Source: Bog-756 sp963812525 (GTDB lineage: Bacteria > Actinomycetota > Acidimicrobiia > Acidimicrobiales > RAAP-2). From it: DNA of 64,000 bases. This document shows, in pieces, positions 44,347-53,604 of this stretch. Where the stretch lies: positions 496,001-560,000 of the forward strand of contig CAWEVL010000009.1 of assembly GCA_963812525.1 (NCBI GenBank), given 5' to 3'. The notes beneath the pieces were generated by a model. The model was not told the DNA's origin, did no database searches, and saw nothing but the letters and a program-made list of their open reading frames with translations. The translations under genes were made by a program, and so were the position numbers. How positions within the stretch are numbered: position 1 is the first letter of the stretch; each line of letters begins with the position of its first letter.

Positions 44347-45989
44347 ATGTCCACCCGAGACCGACTGGCCGAGGCCATCAGCCGTGCCGCAGATACCGTC
44401 GCTGAGCGTGACGGCCTGACCCTCGACGCCGCCCCGGACGTGGTGCACCTGGAGCGTCCATCCCGCCGTGAGCTGGGTGACTGGTCGACCAACATCGCCA
44501 TGGTGAACGCCAAGCGGGCCGGTACCAACCCGCGGGCCTTGGCCGCGCTCGCTGGTGGAGGTCCTGGAGGCCGATCCTCCGGCCCACACCACAGCCATCG
44601 AGGTCGCCGGGCCGGGGTTCATCAACTTCACCCTCGACGACGGCTGGCTGTACGACGCCCTGGCCGAGCTGCTGGCCCAGGGCGAGGAGGCCTATGCCCG
44701 ACCCGACGTAGGTCACGGGGAGCGGGTCCAGGTCGAGTTCATCTCGGCCAACCCCACTGGCCCGATCCATGTGGGCAACGGCTGGTGGGGGAGCTACGGC
44801 GATGCCCTGGCCCGGGTCCTGGCCCGAGCCGGGCACGAGGTGAGCCGCGAGTACTACGTGAACGACACCGGCGGCCAGATCCGGACGCTGGGCGAGAGCC
44901 TGCTGGCCCGGAGGAGTGGCCGTGACGTGCCCGAGGGTGGCTACTCGGGGGAGTACGTGACCGAGCTGGCCGCAGTCATACGACGGCCCTGAGGACGTGA
45001 CCACAGCCGGGCGGTGGGCGGCGGAGCGGATCCTCGACCACATCCGGGCCACTCTGGCCTCGGTGGGCATCGTCTTCGACGAGTGGTACAGCCAGGCCTC
45101 CATCGAGGAGAGCGGGGCGGTGGACGAGACCATCGCTCTGCTGGCCGATCGGGGCCTTGTGTTCGAGCAGGACGACGCTACGTGGTTCCGGGCCACTGCG
45201 CTGGGGGACAGTCGTGACCGGGTGTTGCGCAAGTCCAACGGCGACGCCACCTACCTCGCCGGCGACCTGGCCTATCACCGCGACAAGTTCCTGGTCCGCG
45301 GGTTCGATCGGGTCATCGACGTGTTCGGTGCCGACCACCACGGGCAGGTGGCCAGCTTGAAGGCCGGGGTCGAGGCCCTGGGCATCGACCCCGGGCGCCT
45401 CGAGGTGAAGCTGGGCCAGATGGTCTCGCTGATGGACGGTGACGAGGCGGTGAAGATGGGCAAGCGGGCCGGCAACGCCATCTCACTCGACTCGCTGGTG
45501 GCCGACATCGGCCCCGATGCCACCCGCATCCTCAGCCTGATGAGCTCCCTGGACCAGGCGACCACGTTCGACCTGGCCTCGGTGCGGGAGCAGTCGGTGG
45601 AGAACCCGGTCTTCTATGTGCAGATGGCCAGCGCCCGGATCGGGGGGGTGGGCCGGAAGGCCGTCGAACGGGGTGTGGTGCGGCGACCGCTGGCCGACGT
45701 CGACCTGGCGCAGCTCACCCACCCCCGTGAGCTGGAGCTCATCCGCTGCCTCGAGGAGCTGCCCGAGGTGGTGGCCGACGCCGCTGTGGACCGGGCCCCG
45801 ACCAAGGTCACCACCTGGGTGCGGCGGCTGGCCGGCTGTTTCCACGGCTTCTACCACGACTGCCCGATCCTGGCCGACGACGTGGAACCGGCCCTGACGC
45901 AGGCCCGGCTGTGGCTGGTGGAGGCCACCCGCATCGGCCTGGCCATCGGCCTGGGACTGCTCGGGGTGGCCGCACCGGAGGCCATGTGA
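44347..45989 (+). CDS. argS: Arginyl-tRNA synthetase, two apparent frameshifts
   Basis: Three frames join into one complete class I ArgRS of about 547 residues. Frame 1 (44347 to about 44550) starts MSTRDRLAEAISRAADTV. Frame 2 (to about 44985) has the ArgRS motif ANPTGPIHVGNGWWGSYG (HIGH equivalent HVGN). Frame 3 (to 45989) has GADHHGQVASLKAGVEALG, VKMGKRAGNAISLDSL (KMSKR region) and the anticodon domain. Extra bases are C in GCGCT-C-GCTGG (about 44551) and T in CGGCCC-T-GAGG (about 44987). An organism cannot live without ArgRS, so sequencing error is the likely cause unless another copy exists. TATCCT lies nine bases before the ATG. Confidence 0.9.
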
Positions 45990-46040
45990 ACGCCGTCTCC
46001 CCGTCGGCAGGGCGGACCTCGGGCCGACCCGTCCGCTCCG

Positions 46041-47353
46041 GTGGCACCCGGGCTCTTCCCGTTGACCGCCGAGGTCGACGAACGCGGCCGGCTGCAGGTG
46101 GGTGGGTGCGACCTGGTCGGGCTGGCCGAACAGTTCGGCACGCCGCTGTTCGTCTATGACGAGACCCACCTCCGGGCCCGCTGCCGGGAGGCGGTGGAAG
46201 CCTGGGGTGACGGCGTGGCCTACGCCACCAAGGCCTTCCTCTGCGTAGCCATGGCCCGTCTGGCCCACGAGGAAGGCATGTGTCTCGACGTGTCCACCGG
46301 AGGGGAGCTCCACGTGGCGCTGTCCGCCGGGGTCCCGGCCGACCGGCTGGTGCTCCACGGGAACAACAAATCCGACGAGGAACTGGCCGCGGCGCTGGCC
46401 GTCGGCGTGGGCCGGATCATCGTCGACTCCTTCGATGAGATCGACCGTCTCGAGCGGTTGGTTCCGGAGACCCCGACCCCGACCGACCCGCACGGTACAG
46501 CCTCGCCCCGGTCCCGACCGCAGGTGCTGGCCCGGATCACGCCGGGGGTGGAGGTCCACACCCACGAGTTCGTGCGTACCGGCCAGGACGACTCGAAGTT
46601 CGGCTTCGGTCTGGCCTCGGGCGCCGCCGCTCGGGCCGTGGACCGGCTGACCCGACTCGATCAGGCGGGGACGGTTGCCTTCGTGGGGATCCATGCCCAC
46701 CTGGGGAGCCAGGTCTTCGCCCTGGCCCCCTTCGTCCAGGCCGTCGAGGTGCTGGCCGACTTCTTCGCACCCGCTCGGACTTCCCGAGCTGGTCGTGGGC
46801 GGCGGCCTCGGTGTGCCCTACGTGAACGGTGAGGAGGCTCCGCCCATGGCTCAGCTGGGCGGCATCGGTACGCCGGGCCTGCAGCCAGGCGGGCATCCCC
46901 GACGCTGTCCGGGTCACGGCAGAACCGGGACGCTCGATCGTGGCCGCCGCCGGGATCACCCTCTACCGGGTGGGCACGGTCAAGGACGTGCCGGGCCACC
47001 GGACCTACGTCTCGGTCGACGGCGGGATGAGTGACAACCCACGACCAGTGCTCTACGGCAGCGGGTACGAGGCCTTCCTGCCCCGGGAGGCGGCGGCGGA
47101 CCGCCCGGTGCCGGTCCGGGTGGTGGGCAAGCACTGCGAGACCGGGGACGTGGTGGTGTCGGAGGGCTTCGTGCCCGGGGACCTTGCTGTGGGGGACATC
47201 CTGGCCACCCCGGTGACCGGTGCCTACGGCCACTCCATGGCCTCCAACTACAACAAGGTCCCCCGCCCGGCCGTGGTCTTCGTCGCCAATGGCGACGCCC
47301 GGATCGTCGTCCGCCGGGAGACCCTCGACGACCTGGTCCGTCTCGACGTCTGA
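46041..47353 (+). CDS. lysA: Diaminopimelate decarboxylase, two apparent frameshifts
   Basis: Joined length about 436 residues. Frame 1 (from GTG 46041) has the PLP lysine in YATKAFLCVAMARLA, STGGELHVAL and LHGNNKS, then HAHLGSQVFALAPF. Frame 2 gives LGLPELVVGGGLGVPYVN (glycine-rich phosphate loop). Frame 3 gives VTAEPGRSIVAAAG, YVSVDGGMSDNPRP, GKHCETGDVV and the C-terminus. Extra bases: C in GCACC-C-GCTCGG (about 46773) and G in CTGG-G-CGGC (about 46860). It decarboxylates meso-diaminopimelate to lysine. Sits in the argS-lysA-hom-thrC order of M. tuberculosis. Confidence 0.9.
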
Positions 47354-47380
47354 TCACCGGGGTCGCCGCCGGCCAGGCGG

Positions 47381-47386
47381 TAGCGT
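47381..47386 (+). promoter_or_regulatory. Putative -10 of a leaderless promoter (TAGCGT) for hom
   Basis: TAGCGT, six bases, then the GTG of hom at 47393. Confidence 0.4.
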
Positions 47387-47392
47387 GACCGG

Positions 47393-48703
47393 GTGACCTT
47401 GGCTCCGCCTACCGAGCGAGTGATGCGCATCGCCGTGCTCGGCTGCGGGAACGTCGGCTCCGCCCTGGTCGGGATCCTCCAGGACCGGGCCGACGCCCTG
47501 GCCGTCCAGAGCGGCGCCCGACTGGAGATCGCCGGCATCGCTGTCAACGACCTGGTCCGGCGACGGGAGCCCCACATCCCGGTCGAACTGTTGACGGCGG
47601 ACCCGGTCGGGCTGGTAGGCGACCCGTCCGTCGACGTAGTGGTGGAGCTCATCGGTGACCTGGAGCCCGCCGGAGCCCTGGTGCGGGCGGCGCTCGAATC
47701 CGGCAAGTCGGTGGTGACGGCCAACAAGGCCCTCCTGGCCTCGGGCGAGGGCGTGGCGCTGCGGTCGTTGGCCGTGCAGCAGGGCGTCGATCTGCTCTAC
47801 GAAGCCGCCGTGGCCGGGGCCATCCCGCTGGTCCGAGCCCTGCGGGAGTCGCTCACCGGCGAGCGGATCCACCGGGTGATGGGCATCGTGAACGGCACCA
47901 CCAATTTCATCCTGACCAAGATGAGCGAGCAGGGCGCCGACTACGCCGACGTGTTGGCTGAGGCCCAGGGACTGGGCCTGGCCGAGCGAGACCCCACTGC
48001 CGACGTGGAGGGTTACGACGCCGCGGCCAAGGCGGCCATCCTGGCCGGTGTGGCCTTCGGGTACGACGTGGGGGGCGCCGACGTCATGCGCGAGGGGATC
48101 ACGGCAGTCCGAGCCGTCGACGTCGAGTCCGCCGAACGCCTCGGCTACACGATCAAGCTGCTGGCCATCGTCGAGCGGAACGGGGACGACGCCTTGTCGG
48201 TGCGGGTCCACCCTGCGCTCGTGCCCAAGTCGCATCCCCTGGCCGGGGTCAGGGGCGCCTTCAACGCCGTGTTCATCGAAGGTGAGGCCGCCGGGGAGCT
48301 GATGCTGTACGGCCAGGGGGCGGGAGGGCTGCCGACGGCCAGCGCCGTGGTCGGCGACCTGATCGACGCGGTGCGCAACCGCTCGGCCGGCACCACCGCG
48401 CCCACCCCCGACCGCCGGCCGGCGAGGCTGCTGCCGGAGTCGGAGCTCCGGACCCAGCACTACATCAGTCTCGACGTCACCGACCGACCCGGCGTGCTGG
48501 CTGCGGTGACCAGGGTGTTCGGGGACCACGACGTCTCCATCCGCTTGATGGAGCAGGAAGGGCACGCCGGTGAGGCCAGGCTGCTGTTCGTCACCCACCG
48601 GGCCAGGGAGGGGGACGTTCGGGACACGCTGGACGAGTTGGCCCGGTTGGACACCGTGGCGCGGATCGGTGGGGTCATGCGGATCGTCGGGGACGCCGAG
48701 TGA
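47393..48703 (+). CDS. hom: Homoserine dehydrogenase
   Basis: 436 residues, normal size for the ACT-containing form. NAD(P) loop AVLGCGNVGSALVGIL, then VVTANKALLASGEGVAL, YEAAVAGAIPLVRALRESL, MGIVNGTTNFILT and AERDPTADVEGYDAAAKAAI. The C-terminal ACT domain (about 355-436) begins HYISLDVTDRPGVLAAVTRV and mediates threonine feedback in relatives. It reduces aspartate semialdehyde to homoserine for threonine and methionine. Overlaps thrC by GTGA. Confidence 0.93.
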   Translation: MTLAPPTERVMRIAVLGCGNVGSALVGILQDRADALAVQSGARLEIAGIAVNDLVRRREPHIPVELLTADPVGLVGDPSVDVVVELIGDLEPAGALVRAALESGKSVVTANKALLASGEGVALRSLAVQQGVDLLYEAAVAGAIPLVRALRESLTGERIHRVMGIVNGTTNFILTKMSEQGADYADVLAEAQGLGLAERDPTADVEGYDAAAKAAILAGVAFGYDVGGADVMREGITAVRAVDVESAERLGYTIKLLAIVERNGDDALSVRVHPALVPKSHPLAGVRGAFNAVFIEGEAAGELMLYGQGAGGLPTASAVVGDLIDAVRNRSAGTTAPTPDRRPARLLPESELRTQHYISLDVTDRPGVLAAVTRVFGDHDVSIRLMEQEGHAGEARLLFVTHRAREGDVRDTLDELARLDTVARIGGVMRIVGDAE

Positions 48704-49773
48704 CCGATCCCCGGAACGGTCGAGGATGGCGCGGAGTCATCGAGGAGTACCGCGACCACATGCCCGTGTCGGACGCCACGCCGGTGGTGACGCTGCTGGA
48801 AGGGGGGACGCCGCTCCTGCCCGCCCCGCGGCTGTCGGCCCGGATCGGGGCCAGGGTCCTGCTCAAGGTGGAAGGGGCCAACCCCACCGGATCGTTCAAG
48901 GACCGGGGTATGACCGTGGCCATCTCCAAAGCCGCCGAGGAGGGGGCAAAGGCGGTGGTGTGCGCGTCAACCGGCAACACCTCGGCGTCGGCCGCGGCCT
49001 TCGCCGCCCGGGCCGGGCTGACCTGCGCGGTGCTGATCCCCGAGGGGCACATCGCCCTGGGCAAGCTGGCCCAGGCCCTGATCCACGGGGCTCGGGTCCT
49101 TCAGGTGCGCGGCAACTTCGACCAGTCCCTGGCCATCGTCCGGGAGCTCGCCGAGCGGGCTCCGGTGACCGTGGTCAATTCCGTCAATCCCTATCGCATC
49201 GAGGGCCAGAAGTCGGGGGCCTTCGAGATCGTCGACGAATTGGGGGACGCGCCCGACGTCCACTGCATCCCGGTGGGCAACGCCGGCAACATCACCGCGT
49301 ACTGGAAGGGCTATCTCGAGTTCAAGGAGGCCGGACGCTCCACCCGACTGCCCCGCATGTTGGGGTTCCAGGCCGCCGGCGCCGCCCCTATCGTCGATGG
49401 CCATCCCATCGAGCATCCTGACACGGTGGCCACCGCCATCCGGATCGGTAACCCGGCGAGCTGGTACGGCGCCACCTCGGCGGCGTCGGAGTCGGGCGGC
49501 GGGATCACGGCAGTGACCGATGACGAGATCCTCGACGCCTACCGGTTCCTGGCCAACGAGGAGTCGGTGTTCTGTGAACCGGCTTCGGCGGCCTCGGTGG
49601 CCGGCCTGTTGAGGACCGGTCTCCCCGACGGGCTGGGACCGGGAGCCACCGTCGTGTGCGTGCTGACGGGCCACGGACTGAAGGACCCCGATATCGCCAT
49701 CAGCCAGATCTCCGTGCCGACCGTGGTGGATGCTGACCTGGGCGCCGTGCGCCACGAGCTGGGCCTGGACTGA
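48700..49773 (+). CDS. thrC: Threonine synthase
   Basis: 357 residues. PLP lysine in NPTGSFKDRGMTVAISKA, phosphate loop GNAGNITAYWKGY, and VVCASTGNTSASAAAFAARA. It converts O-phosphohomoserine to threonine. It starts with GTGA overlap on hom. In mycobacteria thrB (homoserine kinase) follows directly; here the next gene is rho, so the kinase must be encoded elsewhere or replaced. Confidence 0.93.
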   Translation: MTDPRNGRGWRGVIEEYRDHMPVSDATPVVTLLEGGTPLLPAPRLSARIGARVLLKVEGANPTGSFKDRGMTVAISKAAEEGAKAVVCASTGNTSASAAAFAARAGLTCAVLIPEGHIALGKLAQALIHGARVLQVRGNFDQSLAIVRELAERAPVTVVNSVNPYRIEGQKSGAFEIVDELGDAPDVHCIPVGNAGNITAYWKGYLEFKEAGRSTRLPRMLGFQAAGAAPIVDGHPIEHPDTVATAIRIGNPASWYGATSAASESGGGITAVTDDEILDAYRFLANEESVFCEPASAASVAGLLRTGLPDGLGPGATVVCVLTGHGLKDPDIAISQISVPTVVDADLGAVRHELGLD

Positions 49774-49813
49774 ACGGGCCTGGGGGGTTCGCCCGCCGTT
49801 CCCGAGCGGATGG

Positions 49814-49842
49814 TTGCCGGTGCGCCCGTCCCCCTGTACACT
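49814..49842 (+). promoter_or_regulatory. Putative rho promoter (TTGCCG-17-TACACT)
   Basis: TTGCCG (49814-49819) and TACACT (49837-49842) are 17 bases apart. A start near 49849 gives a leader of about 200 bases before the rho ATG. Long leaders that allow Rho autoregulation are known in other bacteria; here the leader has only weak hairpins (such as GCCCGATCGGGC). Confidence 0.55.
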
Positions 49843-50051
49843 GGGTGCACCTTCGCTTCCACAACGTGCCCGATCGGGCTTGTGGGCGGGACTCCCTGTA
49901 TCGCTTCTGTTGGACGCGATCAGCCCGTAGACGGCGTCGGGGGGAGAAGCAGGCGAGAGACGATCTCGAGACTCGCGACTCCCCACCCCTGATTCCCTGG
50001 CAGTGGGACTCACTCCACCTGCCAACAAGGACATGTGAAACGAGGAAGCCG

Positions 50052-52043
50052 ATGACTGCGGAACAGCAGCTCGAGCGCTCGGTATTGGAAGGCAAGGAGC
50101 GGGATGAGCTCCACGCCATCGCACAGGCACTGTCTGTGAAGACCAATACCAGGACGAAGAAAGCGGACATGATCGATGGCATCCTGAAGGCCACCGGCGT
50201 CTCCGTCGATGACCGCCCGCCGGCACGGGCGGGCAGCGCCTCCAACGGGGACGTGGCCGACGGAGTCTCCTCCAACGGCCGACGGACCACCCGGTCCGGC
50301 CGCGGGTCGGGCGGGGAGGCCAGCGATGGGGCTGGGGCCTCCGAGCAGGACGGCGCCACGGCCGACGCCTCATCGACGGAAGGATCCGAGGAGCCGTCCG
50401 TAGGCCGCCGGCCCGCCCGCCGTCAGGCCACGGTCCAGTCGTTCGGCCCCGGCGACGATGCCGAGCACGCTGGCGGATCTGTCGACCTGGATGACGGCTT
50501 CCCCGGGCCTGGCGCAGGGGATGCCGCCGATGGCGGCGCCTCGCCCGACGGTGACGGCTCTGATGGCTCGACGACCACGGCGGCCGCGGCCACGGGAAGC
50601 GAGGGAGGCCAGTCGACGGGCGACGGAGCCCGGCAGGGGACCTCGGGTGGCGGCAGCCAGAACAACCAGAACAACCAGAACAATCAGAACAACCGATCGA
50701 ACCAGAACCAGAACAACCGCGGCAACCGCACCAACCAGGGCAACCGTGGTAGTCAGGGAAACCGCAACAACCAGGGCAGCCAGGGCGGCGGCAACGACGA
50801 CATGGGCAACCGCCGGAGCAACCGCCGGCGCCGGGGACGCGAGCGCCAGGGCGGCGGGGGCGAGGGCGACCTGCAGGGTGCCGGCGGGCAGGAGCAGCAG
50901 TACCAGGGGGAACTGATCCCGGTGAAGGGTCTGCTCGACCTTCGCGATGAGGGCTACGGCTTCCTTCGGTGCGAGGGGTACCTGCCCTCGACCAAGGATG
51001 TCTACGTCTCCATCAGCCAGGCCCGCCGGTTTGCGCTCCGCAAAGGCGACAGCATCGAGGGGTTCTGCCGTCCGGCTGGAAGTACGGAGAAGTTCCCGGC
51101 CCTTCTGCAGATCGACACGGTGTCTTCACTCGATCCCGAGGTGGCCCGTGGCCGGCCGAGGTTCGAGGACCTGACCCCCCTCTTCCCCGACGAGCGCCTC
51201 AACCTGGAGATGCCCGGCGAGAAGGAGAACATGACCACCCGGATCGTCGACCTGCTGTCGCCGATCGGGAAGGGCCAGCGCGGACTCATCGTGTCGCCGC
51301 CCAAGGCCGGCAAGACCACGGTGATGAAGCACATCGCCCACTCCATCGAGGCCAACAACCCCGACGTGCATCTGATGGTGCTGTTGGTGGACGAGCGGCC
51401 CGAGGAGGTCACCGACATGCGCCGCTCGGTCCGCGGCGAAGTGGTCGCCTCCACCTTCGACCGACCGGCCGAGGAGCACACCGCGGTGGCCGAGCTGGCC
51501 ATCGAGCGGGCCAAGCGCCTGGTCGAGGCGGGCCGGGATGTCGTCATCATCCTCGACGGCATCACCCGGTTGGCCCGCGCCTACAACCTGGCCCAGCCGG
51601 CAACCGGACGGATCATGTCGGGCGGTGTCGACTCCGGCGCGCTCTATCCCCCGAAGAAGTTCTTCGGTGCGGCGCGGAACATCGAGGAGGGCGGCTCGCT
51701 CACCATCCTGGCCACGGCTCTGGTGGAGACCGGCTCGAAGATGGACGAGGTGATCTTCGAGGAGTTCAAGGGCACCGGCAACATGGAGCTCCGGCTCGAC
51801 CGCCGTCTGGCCGAGCGACGTCTCTACCCGTCGATCGATGTCAACGCCAGCTCCACCCGCCACGAGGAACTGCTGTTCAACCGGTCCGAGCTCCAGCAGG
51901 TGTGGAAGCTCCGGCGGGTGCTCAACGCCCTGGCCAATGAGGGGAGCGCGGCGGCGGGCCTCGAGCTGCTCATGGACAAGATCCGCACCACCAAGAGCAA
52001 CGAGGAGTTCCTGGCCGAGATCGCCAAGGGGCCGGCCACCTGA
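50052..52043 (+). CDS. rho: Transcription termination factor Rho with Asn/Gln-rich insertion
   Basis: 663 residues, far longer than E. coli Rho (419). Residues 1-60 are the Rho N-domain (LERSVLEGKERDELHAIAQA, ADMIDGILKATG). About 60-200 are a low-complexity Ser/Gly/Asp linker. About 202-260 are dominated by Asn and Gln (runs of QNN and GNR), then an Arg-rich patch. The RNA-binding cold-shock domain (GLLDLRDEGYGFLRCEGYLP) and the ATPase core (SPPKAGKTTVMKHIAHSI, LLVDERPEEVTDM, NIEEGGSLTILATALVETGS) follow. ATG at 50052 follows ACGAGGAAG. Long N-terminal insertions are normal in Actinobacteria, but the Asn/Gln-rich composition is notable at this GC content. Confidence 0.95.
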   Translation: MTAEQQLERSVLEGKERDELHAIAQALSVKTNTRTKKADMIDGILKATGVSVDDRPPARAGSASNGDVADGVSSNGRRTTRSGRGSGGEASDGAGASEQDGATADASSTEGSEEPSVGRRPARRQATVQSFGPGDDAEHAGGSVDLDDGFPGPGAGDAADGGASPDGDGSDGSTTTAAAATGSEGGQSTGDGARQGTSGGGSQNNQNNQNNQNNRSNQNQNNRGNRTNQGNRGSQGNRNNQGSQGGGNDDMGNRRSNRRRRGRERQGGGGEGDLQGAGGQEQQYQGELIPVKGLLDLRDEGYGFLRCEGYLPSTKDVYVSISQARRFALRKGDSIEGFCRPAGSTEKFPALLQIDTVSSLDPEVARGRPRFEDLTPLFPDERLNLEMPGEKENMTTRIVDLLSPIGKGQRGLIVSPPKAGKTTVMKHIAHSIEANNPDVHLMVLLVDERPEEVTDMRRSVRGEVVASTFDRPAEEHTAVAELAIERAKRLVEAGRDVVIILDGITRLARAYNLAQPATGRIMSGGVDSGALYPPKKFFGAARNIEEGGSLTILATALVETGSKMDEVIFEEFKGTGNMELRLDRRLAERRLYPSIDVNASSTRHEELLFNRSELQQVWKLRRVLNALANEGSAAAGLELLMDKIRTTKSNEEFLAEIAKGPAT

Positions 52044-52158
52044 CCCCTCCAGGGCTGTATCGGCCGCGGAATAACCGTGGTCCGGGTTCCGTTACACTCT
52101 GAGCGCTGCGTGGGGGGTGTCGTTCGACACCGCTGCGCCGCCCCCACAGGAGAATCCC

Positions 52159-52392
52159 ATGAAGACTGACATCCACCCTTCGTACGTCGAATCCTCGGTG
52201 CGCTGCTCGTGCGGCAACACCTTCACCACCCGCTCGACCAAGTCCGAGATCCACCTCGAGCTGTGCAACGAGTGCCATCCGTTCTTCACCGGCAAGCAGA
52301 AGCTGGTGGACTCCGGAGGCCGGGTGGAGCGCTTCCAGCGGCGCTACGCCAAGGCTGGATCTCGCAAGAAGAAGGCGCCGCCCGCCTCCTGA
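52159..52392 (+). CDS. rpmE: Ribosomal protein L31, zinc-binding type
   Basis: 77 residues. Zinc ligands are in VRCSCGNTF and ELCNECHPFFTG (CxC...CxxC), the form present under zinc sufficiency. HPSYVES and GRVERFQRRY match bacterial L31. ATG follows AGGAGAATCCC. TTACACT at 52092-52098 is a plausible -10 in the gap after rho, so it can be transcribed separately. Confidence 0.95.
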   Translation: MKTDIHPSYVESSVRCSCGNTFTTRSTKSEIHLELCNECHPFFTGKQKLVDSGGRVERFQRRYAKAGSRKKKAPPAS

Positions 52393-52512
52393 CCCCGGGG
52401 TGCCGGGCGGGCCCAGCGGCGTCGGGATGACGGCCCGCCGGTCCCCTGGGCCGGCCGGCGCGCTCGGCCGGGGTCGTGTGTTCGGCGGCGGGGGCGCAGC
52501 CGACGTTGGGAC

Positions 52513-52518
52513 TACCCT
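52513..52518 (+). promoter_or_regulatory. Putative -10 of a leaderless promoter (TACCCT) for prfA
   Basis: TACCCT, six bases, then the prfA GTG at 52525; no ribosome site. Confidence 0.45.
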
Positions 52519-52524
52519 GGACCG

Positions 52525-53601
52525 GTGTTCAACGAGCGCATGAACGAGCGGATGACCGAGCTCGAACGGGAGTACGAGGTGGTCCTGGCCGAGCTCAGCG
52601 ACCCTAACCTGTCGTCGGATCCCGGCCGTCTGCGCTCGGTCTCCCGCCGTCACCGCGAGCTCGAGGAGCCGGTACAGAGCTGGCGTCGTCTGCTGGCCGC
52701 CGAGTCCGACCTGGAGGCGGGCCGGGAGATGGTTCGGGACTCGTCGGGCGACGAACGGGAGTTGGCCCAGGTCGAGGTGGCTCAGGCCGAATCCGAGATC
52801 GCCCGGCTGGAGGAGGAGCTCCGCCTGCAGCTGGTGCCCCGGGACCCCAACGCCGGTCGCAATGTGATCATGGAGATCCGAGGTGCCGAGGGCGGCGAGG
52901 AGGCCAACCTCTTCGCCAAGGACCTCTACGAGATGTACGCCCGTTACGCCGCCGAGCGGGGCTGGAAGATCGAGGTCCTCTCGTCCAGCCCGTCCGAGCG
53001 GGACGGGCTCAACGAGATCACCTTCGTGGTCAAGGGTGACGACGCCTGGCAGCGGCTCGAGCACGAAGGCGGACCCCATCGGGTCCAGAGGGTCCCGGTG
53101 ACCGAGTCCCAGGGGAGGATCCACACGTCATCGGCCGCGGTGGCGGTCCTGCCCGAGGCCGAGGAGGTCGACGTGGCCATCGACCCGAACGACCTCAAGG
53201 TCGACGTCTATCGGTCGACCGGGCCGGGAGGTCAGTCGGTCAACACCACCGACTCGGCGGTCCGGATCACCCACCTGCCTACCGGCATCGTGGTGGCGAT
53301 GCAGGACGAGAAGAGCCAGATCCAGAATCGGGCCAAGGCCATGATCGTCCTGCGGTCGCGGTTGCTGAAGGCGGAGCAGGACCGGCAGTCGGCCGAGCTC
53401 TCCGAGCAACGGCGCAGCCAGGTGGGCGGCGGCGGCCGCTCGGAGAAGATCCGGACCTACAACTTCAAGGACAACCGGGTCACCGACCACCGGATCAAGC
53501 TCACCCTCCACAAACTTGACCGCATCCTGATGGGGGACCTGGACGAGCTGACCGACGCGTTGATGGCCGACAAGCGCTATCACCAGCTGGACGACGACTG
53601 A
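52525..53601 (+). CDS. prfA: Peptide chain release factor 1
   Basis: 358 residues. The peptidyl-tRNA hydrolysis motif is STGPGGQSVNTTDSAVRITH (GGQ). Domain 2 has NVIMEIRGAEGGEEANLFA and HRVQRVPVTESQGRIHTS, and the C-terminus RTYNFKDNRVTDHRI. It reads UAA and UAG. The codon-recognition tripeptide could not be aligned with certainty (a PVT sits in RVPVTES, as expected for RF1-type PxT). Followed by prmC, whose product methylates the GGQ glutamine. Confidence 0.95.
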   Translation: MFNERMNERMTELEREYEVVLAELSDPNLSSDPGRLRSVSRRHRELEEPVQSWRRLLAAESDLEAGREMVRDSSGDERELAQVEVAQAESEIARLEEELRLQLVPRDPNAGRNVIMEIRGAEGGEEANLFAKDLYEMYARYAAERGWKIEVLSSSPSERDGLNEITFVVKGDDAWQRLEHEGGPHRVQRVPVTESQGRIHTSSAAVAVLPEAEEVDVAIDPNDLKVDVYRSTGPGGQSVNTTDSAVRITHLPTGIVVAMQDEKSQIQNRAKAMIVLRSRLLKAEQDRQSAELSEQRRSQVGGGGRSEKIRTYNFKDNRVTDHRIKLTLHKLDRILMGDLDELTDALMADKRYHQLDDD

Positions 53602-53604
53602 GTC

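Noticed and set aside
49866..49880. GCCCGATCGGGC hairpin as terminator between thrC and rho
   Set aside because: Short perfect palindrome but no T-run, and it lies after the rho promoter.
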